From: Ceratothoa steindachneri
Taxonomy: Eukaryota > Arthropoda > Malacostraca > Isopoda > Cymothoidae
Direction: 5' to 3'
Assembly: GCA_963969495.1 (NCBI GenBank)
Contig: OZ018321.1
Location: 129,863,120-129,927,119 of the forward strand
Length of the DNA: 64,000 nucleotides
Under the pieces are notes generated by a model. It was not told the origin of the DNA. It worked only from the letters and a program-made list of their open reading frames with translations, and did not search any database. Position numbers and translations under genes: made by a program. Below are positions 45,865 through 56,347 of this stretch, piece after piece; position 1 is the stretch's first letter, and every line of letters begins with the position of its first letter.

Positions 45865-45921
45865 TCATCCCCCCGATGATGTCGTAGAGTGAAGGTGTGC
45901 TGCCCAGTCTCCTTTATCACT
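45823..45921. repeat. 99-bp palindrome from head-to-head LTR ends
   Basis: Arms 45823-45869 and 45875-45921 are reverse complements over 47 bases with one mismatch, around a CCCCC loop. The left arm is the start of the minus-strand gypsy LTR; the right arm is the same LTR start in plus orientation, broken off at 45921. A second, smaller inverted repeat follows (ATCACTGTTTGTT with AACAAACAGTGAT, about 45917-45950). Confidence 0.9.
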
Positions 45922-46348
45922 GTTTGTTTTTCATCAACAAACAGTGATATTGCTTATTTATCGAATAAAAGTGAATACTAGTGTTTTTAAACTGCACTGA
46001 ATACTAAAATTATAAATCTACGTATGTAAGTTAATTTATTTGGACATATAAAGTGATATTACCGCATTACGTCGATAATTCCCATGTTCCCACTGAGTCT
46101 GTTTGAAAGCCATTAGGCCTAAACTCAACTGAGTGATTAGAAGTGCAGCGCTGCCACATCCAGCTTGTTTAACTAATCTCTTCACTCTTTGAATTAATAA
46201 ATTAAAACAATCACTCATCAATCAAAACCTAACAACCTTCAAAGTAAAAATTTTAACAATTAAACATTACTGTTTCTCCCAGTAATTAAACAAACTCCCA
46301 TAGCACATAAACACTGTTGTCACATTTCTCCAGTCATCCTTAGAAAGA

Positions 46349-47149
46349 ATGGCTCCTCCTACTCTCAGGAAGGCAGACAAAGAAAAAAATACTCCAATTA
46401 CGAGAGAAACAACCGAATTAAACGAACCAGTTAATTTTAATGAACTGCAGACCCATAATTCCTCATCTACGCTATCAGTTGATGCCAAAGACATTATGAA
46501 CGTTCTCTCTAAGTTTTTTGAATCATCTTTTGCCAAACAAGAACAAAAAATCATCTCTCTCGAAAAATCTAACGAACAAATGAGATCAAAAATCGAAAAA
46601 TTAGAAGAAAAGGTTGATTCTTCCGACGCTTATGAACGACGAGATACGATTATATTCTCCGGCAATATACCTGAAGCTACCGATAATGAAAACTGCAGCA
46701 ATATCATCCGCAAACTTATTAAAGATAACTGCCACATACAAATTCAAGAAGCTGACATCTCTGTTGCTCATAGTCTAGGTCCCAAACCAAAAGTACAAGG
46801 TCCCGACAAAAAAAAAATAATTGTGAAGTTGCGCAGAAGTGATCTGAAGCGTGATATCTTCTCAGCATGCAAAGAATTCAAACCTTCATTCTATGTAAAC
46901 GAATAACTGACTCCAAATCGCAACAAAATCTTTTTCATCCTCCGCCAAGCTAAAATGAAATTCTCCACAAAGATCGCAGGCTGTACTACCAGAGATGGAT
47001 TCATCAACGTCTTCCTGCCATCACCCTCTGGTCGCCGTGACCTACGTATAGTTATCAATACCCGAGTTTCCCTCCAAAAATTTCTGTCGGAACACCTCAA
47101 TTCGACGCTTGCAGACTTTAATGGTGAGAATCTCTGGAACGATCAATAA
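46349..47149 (+). pseudogene. ORF1 of the CR1-group LINE
   Basis: One frame of 267 codons is open from ATG 46349 to the stop at 47149 except for a TAA at 46904-46906. The N-terminal part has a heptad-rich segment (EQKIISLEKSNEQMRSKIEK) that predicts a coiled coil. An RNA-binding-like core with RRDTIIFSGNIPEATDN, HSLGPKPKVQGPDKKKI and KLRRSDLKRDIFSA follows, then after the stop LTPNRNKIFFILRQAKMKFS and RDLRIVINTRVSLQKF. Coiled coil plus nucleic-acid-binding domain is the usual architecture of ORF1 chaperones in CR1- and L1-like elements. The stop replaces a codon in the VNE*LTP stretch. Confidence 0.75.
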
Positions 47150-47362
47150 TAATACCTTCGGCGATATTACTGTTTTAGATGAAAAAAAACAAAAACAAAC
47201 AAACCATGTTTTGACCTAGCATTCACTTACTTTTATTTCAATTGTATTACATACTTTATTCCTTTTTCTCTTATTAAAGTTATCATAAAAATAGTATTTT
47301 AACTGTTTATAGATATTTCATACGTAATTTCAATTTGTAACCTTCAATTTTTAAATTCCTTT

Positions 47363-48538
47363 ATGTTTGAACAACTCGATCACTTCAATAATATCGATCC
47401 AGACATAAACCATTTTGATGAATTATATCCAAATTCTAAAGAAAATAACGTAAGAAACCAATACTACGATTGTGATAAATTTAACACTACATTTTCATTT
47501 GAAAAAACAGACCTGTCCATTTTAAATCTTAACATTCGATCTTTGCACGCAAACTTTGATGAATTTTCAATATTTTTGTCAACACTTAATTATAAATTTT
47601 CCCTTTTGGCATTCACCGAGAGCTGGCTAACAAATAATAATAAACACCTTATCAGTGTTCCAAACTATAGCTCTTTTCATTCACTACGCGACGTAAACAA
47701 GATAGGGGGAGGTATAAGCGTGTATATATCTGACAGACTCAATACTAAAAAAGTTGACGAAATTAGTATTTCCTATAACTATATTGAAACTTTATTTATC
47801 GAAGTAAAATCAAATGGTAAAACAATAATCATTCGAACCGTATATAGACCTCCTTCTGGTGACCCAAAGATGTTTATAGATAAGATTACTGAATTAATAA
47901 ATTACTTCAATGTTACAAACTATGACGACATAATAATTACAGGAGATTTTAACATCGATCCAGTAAACTTTGAAAAACACGCATCAACTCAGTCCTTCCT
48001 CAATACTTTTTATTCTCATTCCTTACTTCCAATTATAACAAAACCGACAAGAATAACCCAAAACTCAGCAACACTAATTGACAATATTTTCAGAGTTCAC
48101 CTTGAAAATTACTCTTCCGGTATTCTCCTTTGTGACATATCGGACCATCTTTCTATATTCATGATCCAAAAGTCTTTTTTTAACTCGAACAATATTCATC
48201 AAAACCGTACAATAACCTACCGTATAATTAACGAAAATACCTTATCAAACTTCTATAACTATGTTCTAAATCAGAATCTATATAAAATTTCCTATATAAA
48301 TGACATCGATTCTGCTACCGAAGAGTTAATTTCAAGGCTAGACGATGCTTTTAAACTTAATTGTCCTCTAAAATCTAAAACCATATCATATAAACACAAA
48401 ACAAAACCTTGGATAACAAACGCAATTATAAATAACATCAAAAAACGTCCAAAATACTTTTCTCCTTATAAGCTTAGTCAAATTCCAGAGCACACATATA
48501 AAAATTTCGGAATCAAGTTACTAACCAAATTAAAATAG
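47363..48538 (+). pseudogene. ORF2 part 1: AP-type endonuclease, CR1-group LINE
   Basis: A 391-codon open frame. Endonuclease motifs in order are LSILNLNIRSLHANFDEF (N-terminal strand with the active-site N), LLAFTESWLTN (catalytic E), GGISVYISDRL, TIIIRTVYRPPSGDPKMF, IIITGDFNID (D-x-N), ITQNSATLIDNIF and CDISDHLSIF (catalytic SDH). All catalytic residues seem present. The frame runs into the linker (KPWITNAIINNIKKR) and ends by frameshift near 48.5 kb, after which the linker continues in another frame. The gap to ORF1 is about 210 bases. Confidence 0.85.
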
Positions 48539-48539
48539 C

Positions 48540-50361
48540 CAAAAAAAATTATTACCATGAACGATTTAATCAAACGACAAACAATATAAAACAAACTTGG
48601 AAATTAATCAATTCTGTGATAAAACCTGAAATTACTAAAGGAACAGACCAAATTAAACAAATTATCATTGACGGTAAACCAGTTGATGACAATAAGGAAA
48701 AAGCGAATGAATTCTATAAATTTTTTGTCAACGTAGGTAAAAAAATCTCAGATTCCTGCAAAATAGTCGATAAATCTTTTCTTTCCTATTTTAATGACAT
48801 TAATGTACCAAATTCCTTGTTCTTTTCTCCTGTAAGCGTAGCCGATATAAAAAAAATCATTAGTTCTAAAAAATAAAAAATAAAAAATCAGGTATTAATT
48901 CAATCTCCACTAAAATTTTAAAATACATCTCCGATATAGTTGCTCCAATTTTAGTATCAATAATTAATAAATCATTTACGCAGGGTATATTCCCAAGTGT
49001 ATTAAAAGTTGCTCGGGTAACACCGTTACCAAAGGCCGGAGACCTCACAAACGTCAGCAATTACCGCCCTATTTTATGTCTTACAATGTTCAGTAAAATA
49101 TTTTAAAAAATAGCATTCAATCAACTTTATAAATTTCTGGAATCTAATTCACTGTTGTATAAACACCAATATGGTTTTAGGCGTCAGAAATCAACGATTC
49201 ACGCGATAATTAACCACCTTCAATATTTATATGGTAACATTGAAAAGAGCCACATTGTATTCTCAATTTTTCTTGATTTTAAAAAAGCTTTCAAAAATGT
49301 CAACCATAATATTCTACTGTCAAAATTAGCTATGTACGGAATTAGAGGCAACTGTCAAAATTGGTTCAAATCATATTTAACTGAAAGAAGCAATTTGTCT
49401 CCGTCAATGGTCATGACTCATCCCACCTTAATATTACAACTGGGGTCCCACAAGGCTCCGTGCTAGGGCCACTGTTATTTTTAATCTATATTAATGATAT
49501 TGTTAAATCATTTTCTCTGTTTAAATTTATATTATTTGCGGATGATAGTGCCTTATCAACTTCCTTGCCATATGACAAACCGAGTAACATTACATCTACA
49601 ATAAATAAAGAACTCGAAAATGTCTTCAGGTGGCTTAATGTTAATAAACTATCAATAAATGTAGATAAAACCAAATATATTATTTTCTCTTACAAAAAAT
49701 CTATTGAATTGCCCCATATTAAAATGGGCGACGGAATAATCTGTGAAACTAAACATATCAAATTCCTAGGCATCTTTATTGACAAAAATCTGAGTTTTAA
49801 AAAACATATTACGCATATCTCAACAAAACTATCAAAATCGATTGGAATATTATATAAATTAAATAAGTTTCTTCCTAAATCTATTTTCCACTCTTTATAT
49901 ATGACAATGGTGCAACCTTACTTGACATATGGCATAGAGAGTTGGTATGGAAAATATCAAAATTATCTCAATAAATTAGTCATGTTACAGAAAAAAGCAA
50001 TTCGAGCCATCCATCAACTTGACTACAATGAGCACACTAATCGATATTTTAAAGAATCCAAAATTCTAAAATTAAATGATCTCTTTGTTTTTTAAACATC
50101 CTTATTCCTTTACAAAACAATAAAGTGTTCCTATAATAGCTATATATTTAATATGTTACAAACAGCTGATAATACTCATAATCACTAAACCCACAATAGA
50201 ACAAAATTTATTTCACCCTTGTATTCAAAATCAAAATCACAATGTAGCTTTCTGTACAAATCTATCAAAATAGGGAATGGCTTGGACGACAATATCAAAT
50301 CCCAAACCAATTTAGCTCAATTCAAAAAAGCTCTCAAAAACAATATAATTTCAGCTTACTA
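48540..50361 (+). pseudogene. ORF2 part 2: reverse transcriptase, CR1-group LINE
   Basis: The frame resumes with KKNYYHERFN and continues through 48616-48876. After a shift come FPSVLKVARVTPLPKAGDL and NVSNYRPILCLTMFSKIF (followed by a TAA), then HQYGFRRQKSTIHAIINHL, FSIFLDFKKAFKNVNHNIL (first catalytic aspartate), a shift, PQGSVLGPLLFLIYINDI, FILFADDSALS (FADD catalytic box), KFLGIFIDKNLSFKKHI and the thumb. Coding continues past 50095 through a shift to NLAQFKKALKNNIISAY and a stop at 50361. All three catalytic aspartates are kept. Confidence 0.85.
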
Positions 50362-50849
50362 AATTTCTATTCAGCTTTTGTTATTGTGTATTTATTTTTT
50401 ACCGTACACTATTATACTGTGTACTACTACTTTGATTTATACATTTTTTATATGTTATTATTTATATAAGACTGTTGACTATGTTAACTACATATCTCTT
50501 GAAATAATCGCTGGAAATAAAATAGTTTTTTAATTTATCTCTAAATTTAAATTATATAATTATTCATTATTTGCAATCATTTCAATGGTTAGGTTCTCAA
50601 ATGAATATTAAGTTGTTTATATTTGTATAAACATGAAGGGATTTTTAGTCTTGATAATTTTATGCTTAGTCTTAAGTTTCTGCCCTAAAAGTCACTGACT
50701 TATTTTGGGCCCATAACTGATCTTTGTATGTATAAGTACTTATAGTAACTTGTCATTAAGATTCAAGATGTAATATGTTTATACTGTATATTGGATTAGT
50801 ATGGAATAAATGAATAAATAAATAAATACATAAATAGGTGAAAATAGAC

Positions 50850-51960
50850 AAGTGGTGAAAAGAGAAAGAAGTGTGGTAGGATGCAAAGAGATGCTAGACG
50901 CCAGGTGGTCAGGCATTCATGTGTTTCCTTTGTTCTTTTCGTTACAGTTTTTATTTTATGGCGTTCAAGCCATAAAATAATAATGATTTTTAATGTTTCT
51001 GGTTATGTAATGTGCATTTACTGTTTTTTTTTGTAATATATTACTTTAAATATGTGCTTAGTGTTTATTGTATTTTTTTTTTTTGTTCTATGTTTATATT
51101 AGTGTTTTTTGTTTCTTCTTGTCTTCTTTCTTCGCGTTACGTTTGGTTTGCTACTCTTGTTCAGTGTGCTTTGCTCAAAATCGGTGATTATTCTTGAATC
51201 GAGATTGTCGCCACATTCTGGATGGTTTTTGGTTTTTACATTCTCCTCATGCGTAGAACGGCACTTCGTCCCAGCCAGCCACTAGGTTAGCGGAGCTTGA
51301 AAATCTGGCGCGACCTTTAGCTCTTCTGGTTAATCATACGAGTGATATCCTTATCCAGTTCCTGATTAACTAGTTCTTGCATTTTCATAGTTCGTTCTTT
51401 TATGACTTTGTTAATGGGTGTTATCTCCGCCTCCCTATATAGATCTTATTCCCGCCTACGTGTACCCGTAATTAGGTACACGCATTTATTTTGCATTGTT
51501 TGTAGTCTCCTCTTTTGTGTTTTGGGGATACAAGAGAGGGCAGAAGCGCGTCATTGCAACGTAGATATAACAAGAGCATTGCAGATCTTTTTCTTGTTGC
51601 TTTCACGTAGATTTATAAACATATACAGAGTCCTGACTGCGACCGAGGCTTTAGAAATCTAATCATCAACGTGCTTGCTATACCCGGATGAACTAATTTT
51701 CATTCCGAGTACATTGCACTCCGCGGTGCAGGGATAGCGTCTATCCCCCACCCTCACATCTGCGAGTAGTTCCCTGCCAATGTGGACTACTTCATAATCC
51801 TCTTAGTTCGTTCTAATCTTCCATTGAGTCTCGTTGTTCAATATTTAGATTTCTGCCGCTGTCATACTAGCCTGCTACGATGCATTCATCCATGGACATG
51901 GGATAATCTGACTTGTTTATTCGACCCCAGGTATGTAAGAGTATGCAGGTGAGGGGATAG
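50850..51960 (-). mobile_element. Jockey-like LINE 3' fragment E1
   Basis: The minus strand encodes the end of an RT and its 3' UTR. SMDECIVAG near 51.9 kb, MRVPNYGYT near 51.46 kb and RARFSSSANLVAGWDEVPFY near 51.25 kb align with SMEECALAS, MRVPNYRYT and RARFPSSAGILGGGAEVPFY of fragment E2. The 3' UTR ends with CCATAAAATAAA-like sequence and GAACGCCA (minus) and finally the ACCACACTTCTTTCTCTTTT block at 50.85 kb. It is 5'-truncated and full of stops, and lies directly next to the AAAT tail of the CR1-group LINE. Confidence 0.65.
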
Positions 51961-51984
51961 AAAGGGTGTGTGGATAGACAGCGG

Positions 51985-52109
51985 AAAGTGGACCGGTGGT
52001 GAAAAGAGAAAGAAGTGTGGTAGGGTGCAAAGTGATGCTAGAGCCTGGTGATCAGGCCTATCGCTTTAAATTTTTTATGTTTTGTAGTTCCGTTGATGTT
52101 TATCATTTT

Positions 52110-52190
<81 letters not shown>

Positions 52191-53472
52191 TATAATATAT
52201 ATAATTTGGCGTTCAAGCCATTTGTCTTCATATTAGCTAATGTATTTGGTTATGCTGTGCGCGTTTGCTGTTGTTTTTGTAATTCATTAATTATAACTTG
52301 CTATGTTTGTTTAGTGTCTTTGATTTTTCGTAAATTTGTAATGTGTGTAGTTTGTGTATTTTGTTTCTTCTTGTAATCTTGAATGGTGTGTTTCATTTTC
52401 TTGGGTATTTTTCCTTCTTCGGTAGGTTGTCTCAATCGGTGGGTTTTGTCGATATCGGGGAATTTTTGTCAAAATCGGTTTGGTTTCTCAGTTTGGTTAA
52501 TTCGTCTTGGTTTGTATTTTTTGGGCAAAAATCAACTCATCTTGCGTAGAACGGCACTTCTGCTCCGCCACCTAAAATCCCAGCGGAGCTTGGAAATCTG
52601 GCGCGACTTACAGCTCTTCTATTCTGGTCAATCATTTGTACGATTTCCTCGCTTAATTCTCGATTGACCTTTTCCAGCATATTCCTTGTCCATTCTTCAA
52701 TGACAACGTTAATGGGAGTCAACCCTGCCTCCCGGTGCAGCTCTTCCTGTAATCTTCTTTCCATTCTGCGTGTACCTGTAATTAGGTACGCGCATTTGTT
52801 CTGCACTACTTGTAGTCTCCTCTTCTGTGTCTTTGAGACACATGAGAGGGCGGAAGCGGGGTATAGCAACGTTGATCTTACTAGTGCAGTACAGATCTTG
52901 TTTTGTTGCTTTGACGAAGATTTCTGAACCTATATAGAGTCTTGACAGCAGCAGTGGCCTTGGTGATTCGTTCTTGGACGTGCTTTGTGTACCCGGTTGA
53001 GGTAATCTACATGCCGAGTACATTGCATTCATTGGTGTAGGGCTATCATCTATCCCCCACCCTGACGTCATCAAGTAGTCTCCTGCCTATGAGGACTACT
53101 TTGAACTTATCCTGGTTGGTGCGGATCTTGCACCGAGCCTCGTAGGTGTTAAGATTTTCAACTTCTGCTGCTGTCATACGAGCTTGCCAAGGCGCATTCC
53201 TCCATGGACAAGTGATTATCTGGGTGAAATCATCGGCGAATTGTATGGTGAGGCAAGTGGGGGCTTACAGGGGCTAGGACATCCGCGGTGTAAATCAAGT
53301 AGAGAGTGGGAGACAGGTACCCCCCCCCTGCGGGAGGCCCGCATTGAGCGGAAACTTTGGCCCGTCCGTGCACCCTAAACTGATGTACGCCGCTCTCTCC
53401 ATGACAATGTCCACGTAACTCTTTTCCCGTTTTGCATAGGCTAGCTTTTCCGTGATGAGCTAGCCAATGCAA
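51985..53472 (-). mobile_element. Jockey-like LINE 3' fragment E2
   Basis: The minus strand, with frameshifts, reads KLAYAKREKSYVD, MERAAYISLGCTDGPKFPLN, AGLPQGG, LSPTLYLIYTADVLAPVSPH, FADDFTQII (catalytic box), LNTYEARCKIRTNQDKFKVV, ITSTGYTKHVQERITKA, and the 52869-52537 frame KRRLQVVQNKCAYLITGTRR through RARFPSSAGILGGGAEVPFY. About 35 codons around the first catalytic aspartate are missing between KSYVD and MERAAY. The 3' UTR is shared with E1 and contains an AT array (52113-52184). Confidence 0.7.
52113..52203. repeat. (AT)n array in fragment E2 3' UTR
   Basis: A 72-bp AT array followed by variant AT repeats. Fragment E1 lacks it at the homologous position, so it expanded or was gained only in E2. 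Confidence 0.9.
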
Positions 53473-53640
53473 AGCATTGTTTGTCGGGATGTATCAAAGG
53501 TGTTCGATAAGGTGTGGCAACGGGGAATGCAGTACAAGATCTTACGACTGGGACTAAGTGAAAACTTAGAAAGAACTCTCTGTGACTATGTGATGGAGAG
53601 AGCGTCGTACATCAGTTAAGGGTGCACGGACGACTTGTTT
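53473..53640 (+). pseudogene. Inverted RT fragment joined to E2
   Basis: On the plus strand the sequence reads VCRDVSKVFDKVWQRGMQY, KILRLGLSENLERTLCDYVM and ERASYIS, stop, GCTDD. It contains the segment missing from minus-strand E2, including the first catalytic aspartate in DVSKVFDKVW, plus about 15 codons that E2 also has (MERAAYIS). It lies head-to-head with E2; AATGC-AAA-GCATT spans the junction. Confidence 0.65.
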
Positions 53641-53859
53641 ATTAAAAATACATAGGTTATTTTATTGATGAAAATAATTATAATTATAATTAGGTTAAAG
53701 TGATCAAATTGTGTGGTAGGTATATAAAGGTGTGAAAATGTTTTCTAGTTTGCGCTGGTGTTAGGGCATCACTAGCATTCTTCTTATTTGTATTTTTTAA
53801 TATTAAAAAATTCCACCGTCATTAAAGTTGCTGACTGTCGTTGACAGCCAGTTTCCTCC

Positions 53860-53865
<6 letters not shown>

Positions 53866-53939
<74 letters not shown>
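53866..53939. repeat. (AT)n followed by (TG)n
   Basis: AT array 53866-53918 passing directly into TG repeats to 53939, within the 3' UTR of copy B. Confidence 0.95.
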
Positions 53940-54041
53940 ATTTGATTATTTGTATTTTTCCGTCGAAGCATTCGAGCCTTTCAAAGGTTTCTCTTATGCT
54001 GAATCTCATAAGTTTTGAGTCTTAGTTTATCTCTTTTATTT

Positions 54042-54211
54042 GGGCACTTCGCCTCTTTTTATTCTAAAATGTCAATTATTTTTTCGATCATTTAGTTTGG
54101 GCACTTCACCTCTTTTATATTTAAAGTTAGTTAAATTTTTAATTTATACTATATATATATATATATATATATATTGGGGAGGGGGGTTTCTTTAGTGTGG
54201 GCACTTCGCCT
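54042..54211 (-). repeat. Repeated GGGCACTTCGCCTC motif in LINE 3' UTR
   Basis: GGGCACTTCGCCTC (or CACC) followed by a T-run occurs at 54042, 54098 and 54198; related versions lie at about 7528 and 7660 in copy A. In the element's own sense this is an AATAAAAGAGGCGAAGTGCC-like unit. An AT array at 54150-54174 interrupts the series. Confidence 0.7.
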
Positions 54212-54403
54212 CTTTTTTATTTGTTTATAATTATTGAATTTGAATTTATTGAATTATTGAATTTTTGCTGTCACTATTACATCGGAGTAGTGGACTACTA
54301 CTACGTGTACATAGGTAGTACCAATTCTCTCGCGCAGGTTCTACTACTAGGGAACAAAGCAGTTCTACCTATTGCGTGTCTACGGCTTGCACGTATATTT
54401 AGG

Positions 54404-56100
54404 TTAAGGTTCATAGTCGGGAGTATTACTCGGTCTATTTTGGTGTAGAACCGATTGCCGAATACGGTCGATCCTTTTCGTGCCAGTGATCAGCCGAGTG
54501 GCTTTATTCTGCACCCTCTGCATCATTCTGAGAGATGTGCAGCTTGCCATCTGCGTGATCACGGCCGGGTACACTAGGACTGAGAGTACCAAGGCCATAT
54601 ACAGCTTTTTGATGTTTGGCACGCTGAGGCCTCAGAAACGGTAAAGTTTCCTCAGCTCTCTTTTGGCCAGGGAGACTCTGGTTTTGATATGCGTCTTGTA
54701 TCCCGTTTTGAAGAGTTGTAAGCCCAGGACTTTACCCTCGTTGGAGTAGGGATAGATTTCGTTATTGACGATGACGTCGTCTACTTTACGGCAGGTTCAT
54801 TTGAATGATAGTGAACTTCTGGCGGTTGGTTTTAATTTTCCACTTCTTCTCATATCCGTTGATATTTTCAATTTCGACAGCTGTCGCCCTCGCCTGACTT
54901 CCAGAGTTCCTGAATGGACTCAGGACGATTAGGGTGATGTCATCTGGGTATTGCAGATACATCGAATCGTACCTCACTGAAGCAGGCAGGTCAATCGTGT
55001 ACACTAGGTACAGCAGAGGGCTAAGACAGCTGTCCTGTAGGACTTCCGCCTCGAGTTTGAATTCGGGTCCTTTGCAGCCCTCGATTGCAATTTGGGCTCT
55101 CCTATCAGAGACATAGTTGCAAAGGACCCTTTCCAGGAGTGGGTTAAGCTGGAAGTTGAGGATCTTGAACTGTAATCCTCTCAGCCAAACCTTATCGAAG
55201 GCCTTCTTTGCATCTCTCAGCACTACGTCTACGTACCTCCTCTCAGCTTTACTGCAAACGAGTTTTTCCTCAAGGAGGGCGAGGGCTGTTTCCGTTCCTC
55301 GTCCCTTGCGGAACCCGTGCTGCAGAGGGTTTTGAGCTCCCAGCTCGGCTAGTTGTTCTTGAAGCCTTTCAGCTAGGAATCTCTCGTAGACTTTCGCAAC
55401 GATCTCCAGCAGGGCGTTTGGCCTGTAATTTACCAGTTGATCAGGGGGTTTACTTTCCTTGGGTATGAAGATCACCTTAGCAATCTTGAAACCTTCCGGG
55501 AAGTAGCCCGTGTTCAGGGAAGCGTTGTAGATGTTAACGATTCCCTGAATGATCTGCTGTGGGGCATTAACCAAGTTGTTTCTGGTAATGCATGTCCAGC
55601 CTAATGCCTTTTGTCGAAAGGCTTTTACAGTGGCCATGACCTCCTCTGATGTTATAGGACGTTCGTTGACTTGATGTAGTGGGTGCGTGCGATGCATTTC
55701 CTGATTTAGTTCTTCGATCAGTTGGCCTTCGAATTCCTGGGTCGAACTCGTCGTTTTCCTCAGGGGTAATCCTAAAAATGTTTTTCCAGAAGTTTCTAAA
55801 CATGTCCTCGAGAACCACCAGGTGCTCTATGTAAATTCTGTTCTCCTTTTTTCGAGCCTTAGGTCTAGGTGCAAGTCCCTTTAAGTTCTTGACTTGGCGC
55901 CAGAACTTAGCCGGGCTGAGTTCGCTGTTGACTGTGGCTATCAAGATGTTCCATATTTCTTCCTGTTGGAGGTTGATAGCCTCTCTAAGCTCTGAGCTTA
56001 GGAGTCGAAGGAGCCAGCTTATTTCCCGGTTGGGACCCTCTCGTCTTACTTCTTCGTACACTTCCCTGTGAACGCGAGCGATATCTCTCATCTCCTCTGT
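54404..56100 (-). pseudogene. Reverse transcriptase of LINE copy B
   Basis: Three frames cover the domain. The linker (56091-55740) includes NSELSPAKFWRQVKNLKGL. After a frameshift, 55697-54786 reads FKIAKVIFIPKESKPPDQLV, NYRPNALLEIVAKVYERFLA, HGFRKGRGTETALALLEEKL, DAKKAFDKVWLRGLQF (first catalytic aspartate) and YLQYPDDITLIV. The catalytic box is YPDD instead of YADD, and the usual GVPQGSCLSP motif reads EVLQDSCLSP. The thumb (PNIKKLYMALVLSVLVYPAV, then TGTKRIDRIRQSVLH) ends at 54404. The two catalytic aspartates of the box remain, but the frameshifts make it inactive. Confidence 0.85.
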
Positions 56101-56347
56101 CCATCTAAGCTGAGGAGGTGTTTTATACCCTGTTATGGGTATGCTCTCGCGGTCCGCATTTAGTATGAACGTTGTAATCCTTTCCAGCTCCCTGTCTATC
56201 TCCTCTAACGAGCCGTGCTGAGATCAGCTGGCGCATATTCACTAAGTCGTTGGTTGCTTGTAACGATCCCAGTTGGCCAGGGCGTAGTTTTTCCGGAGAG
56301 GGGCTGGGAGCTGGATTGGTGCGAGAGATACTGTGGTGAGAATCGCA

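Larger units (their letters stand above)
45922..50835 (+). mobile_element. CR1-group LINE, near full length
   Basis: The element contains a 5' UTR (45.92-46.35 kb), ORF1 (46349-47149), ORF2 with endonuclease (from 47363) and RT (to 50361), a 3' UTR and a terminal ATGAATAAATAAATAAATAC tail at about 50807-50835. Only a few lesions were seen: one stop in ORF1, and in ORF2 three frameshifts and one stop. The layout and the AAAT tail fit the CR1/L2/Daphne-Crack group; the exact clade is not determined. AT-rich codon use is distinct from the GC-richer I-group LINE next door. The 5' end is uncertain because the palindrome lies directly upstream. Confidence 0.8.
53705..56347 (-). mobile_element. Jockey-type LINE, copy B, 5'-truncated
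   Basis: From 56347 down, the minus strand holds the last strands of the endonuclease (LTTVSLAPIQLPAPLRKNYA), linker, RT and a long 3' UTR ending at about 53705. It belongs to the same family as copy A: the RT and 3' UTR align, both carry an AT array and repeated GGGCACTTCGCCTC motifs in the 3' UTR, and both end near TGTGTGGTAGG (plus strand). The break at 56347 leaves out gag and most of the endonuclease, the usual result of incomplete reverse transcription. Confidence 0.8.
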
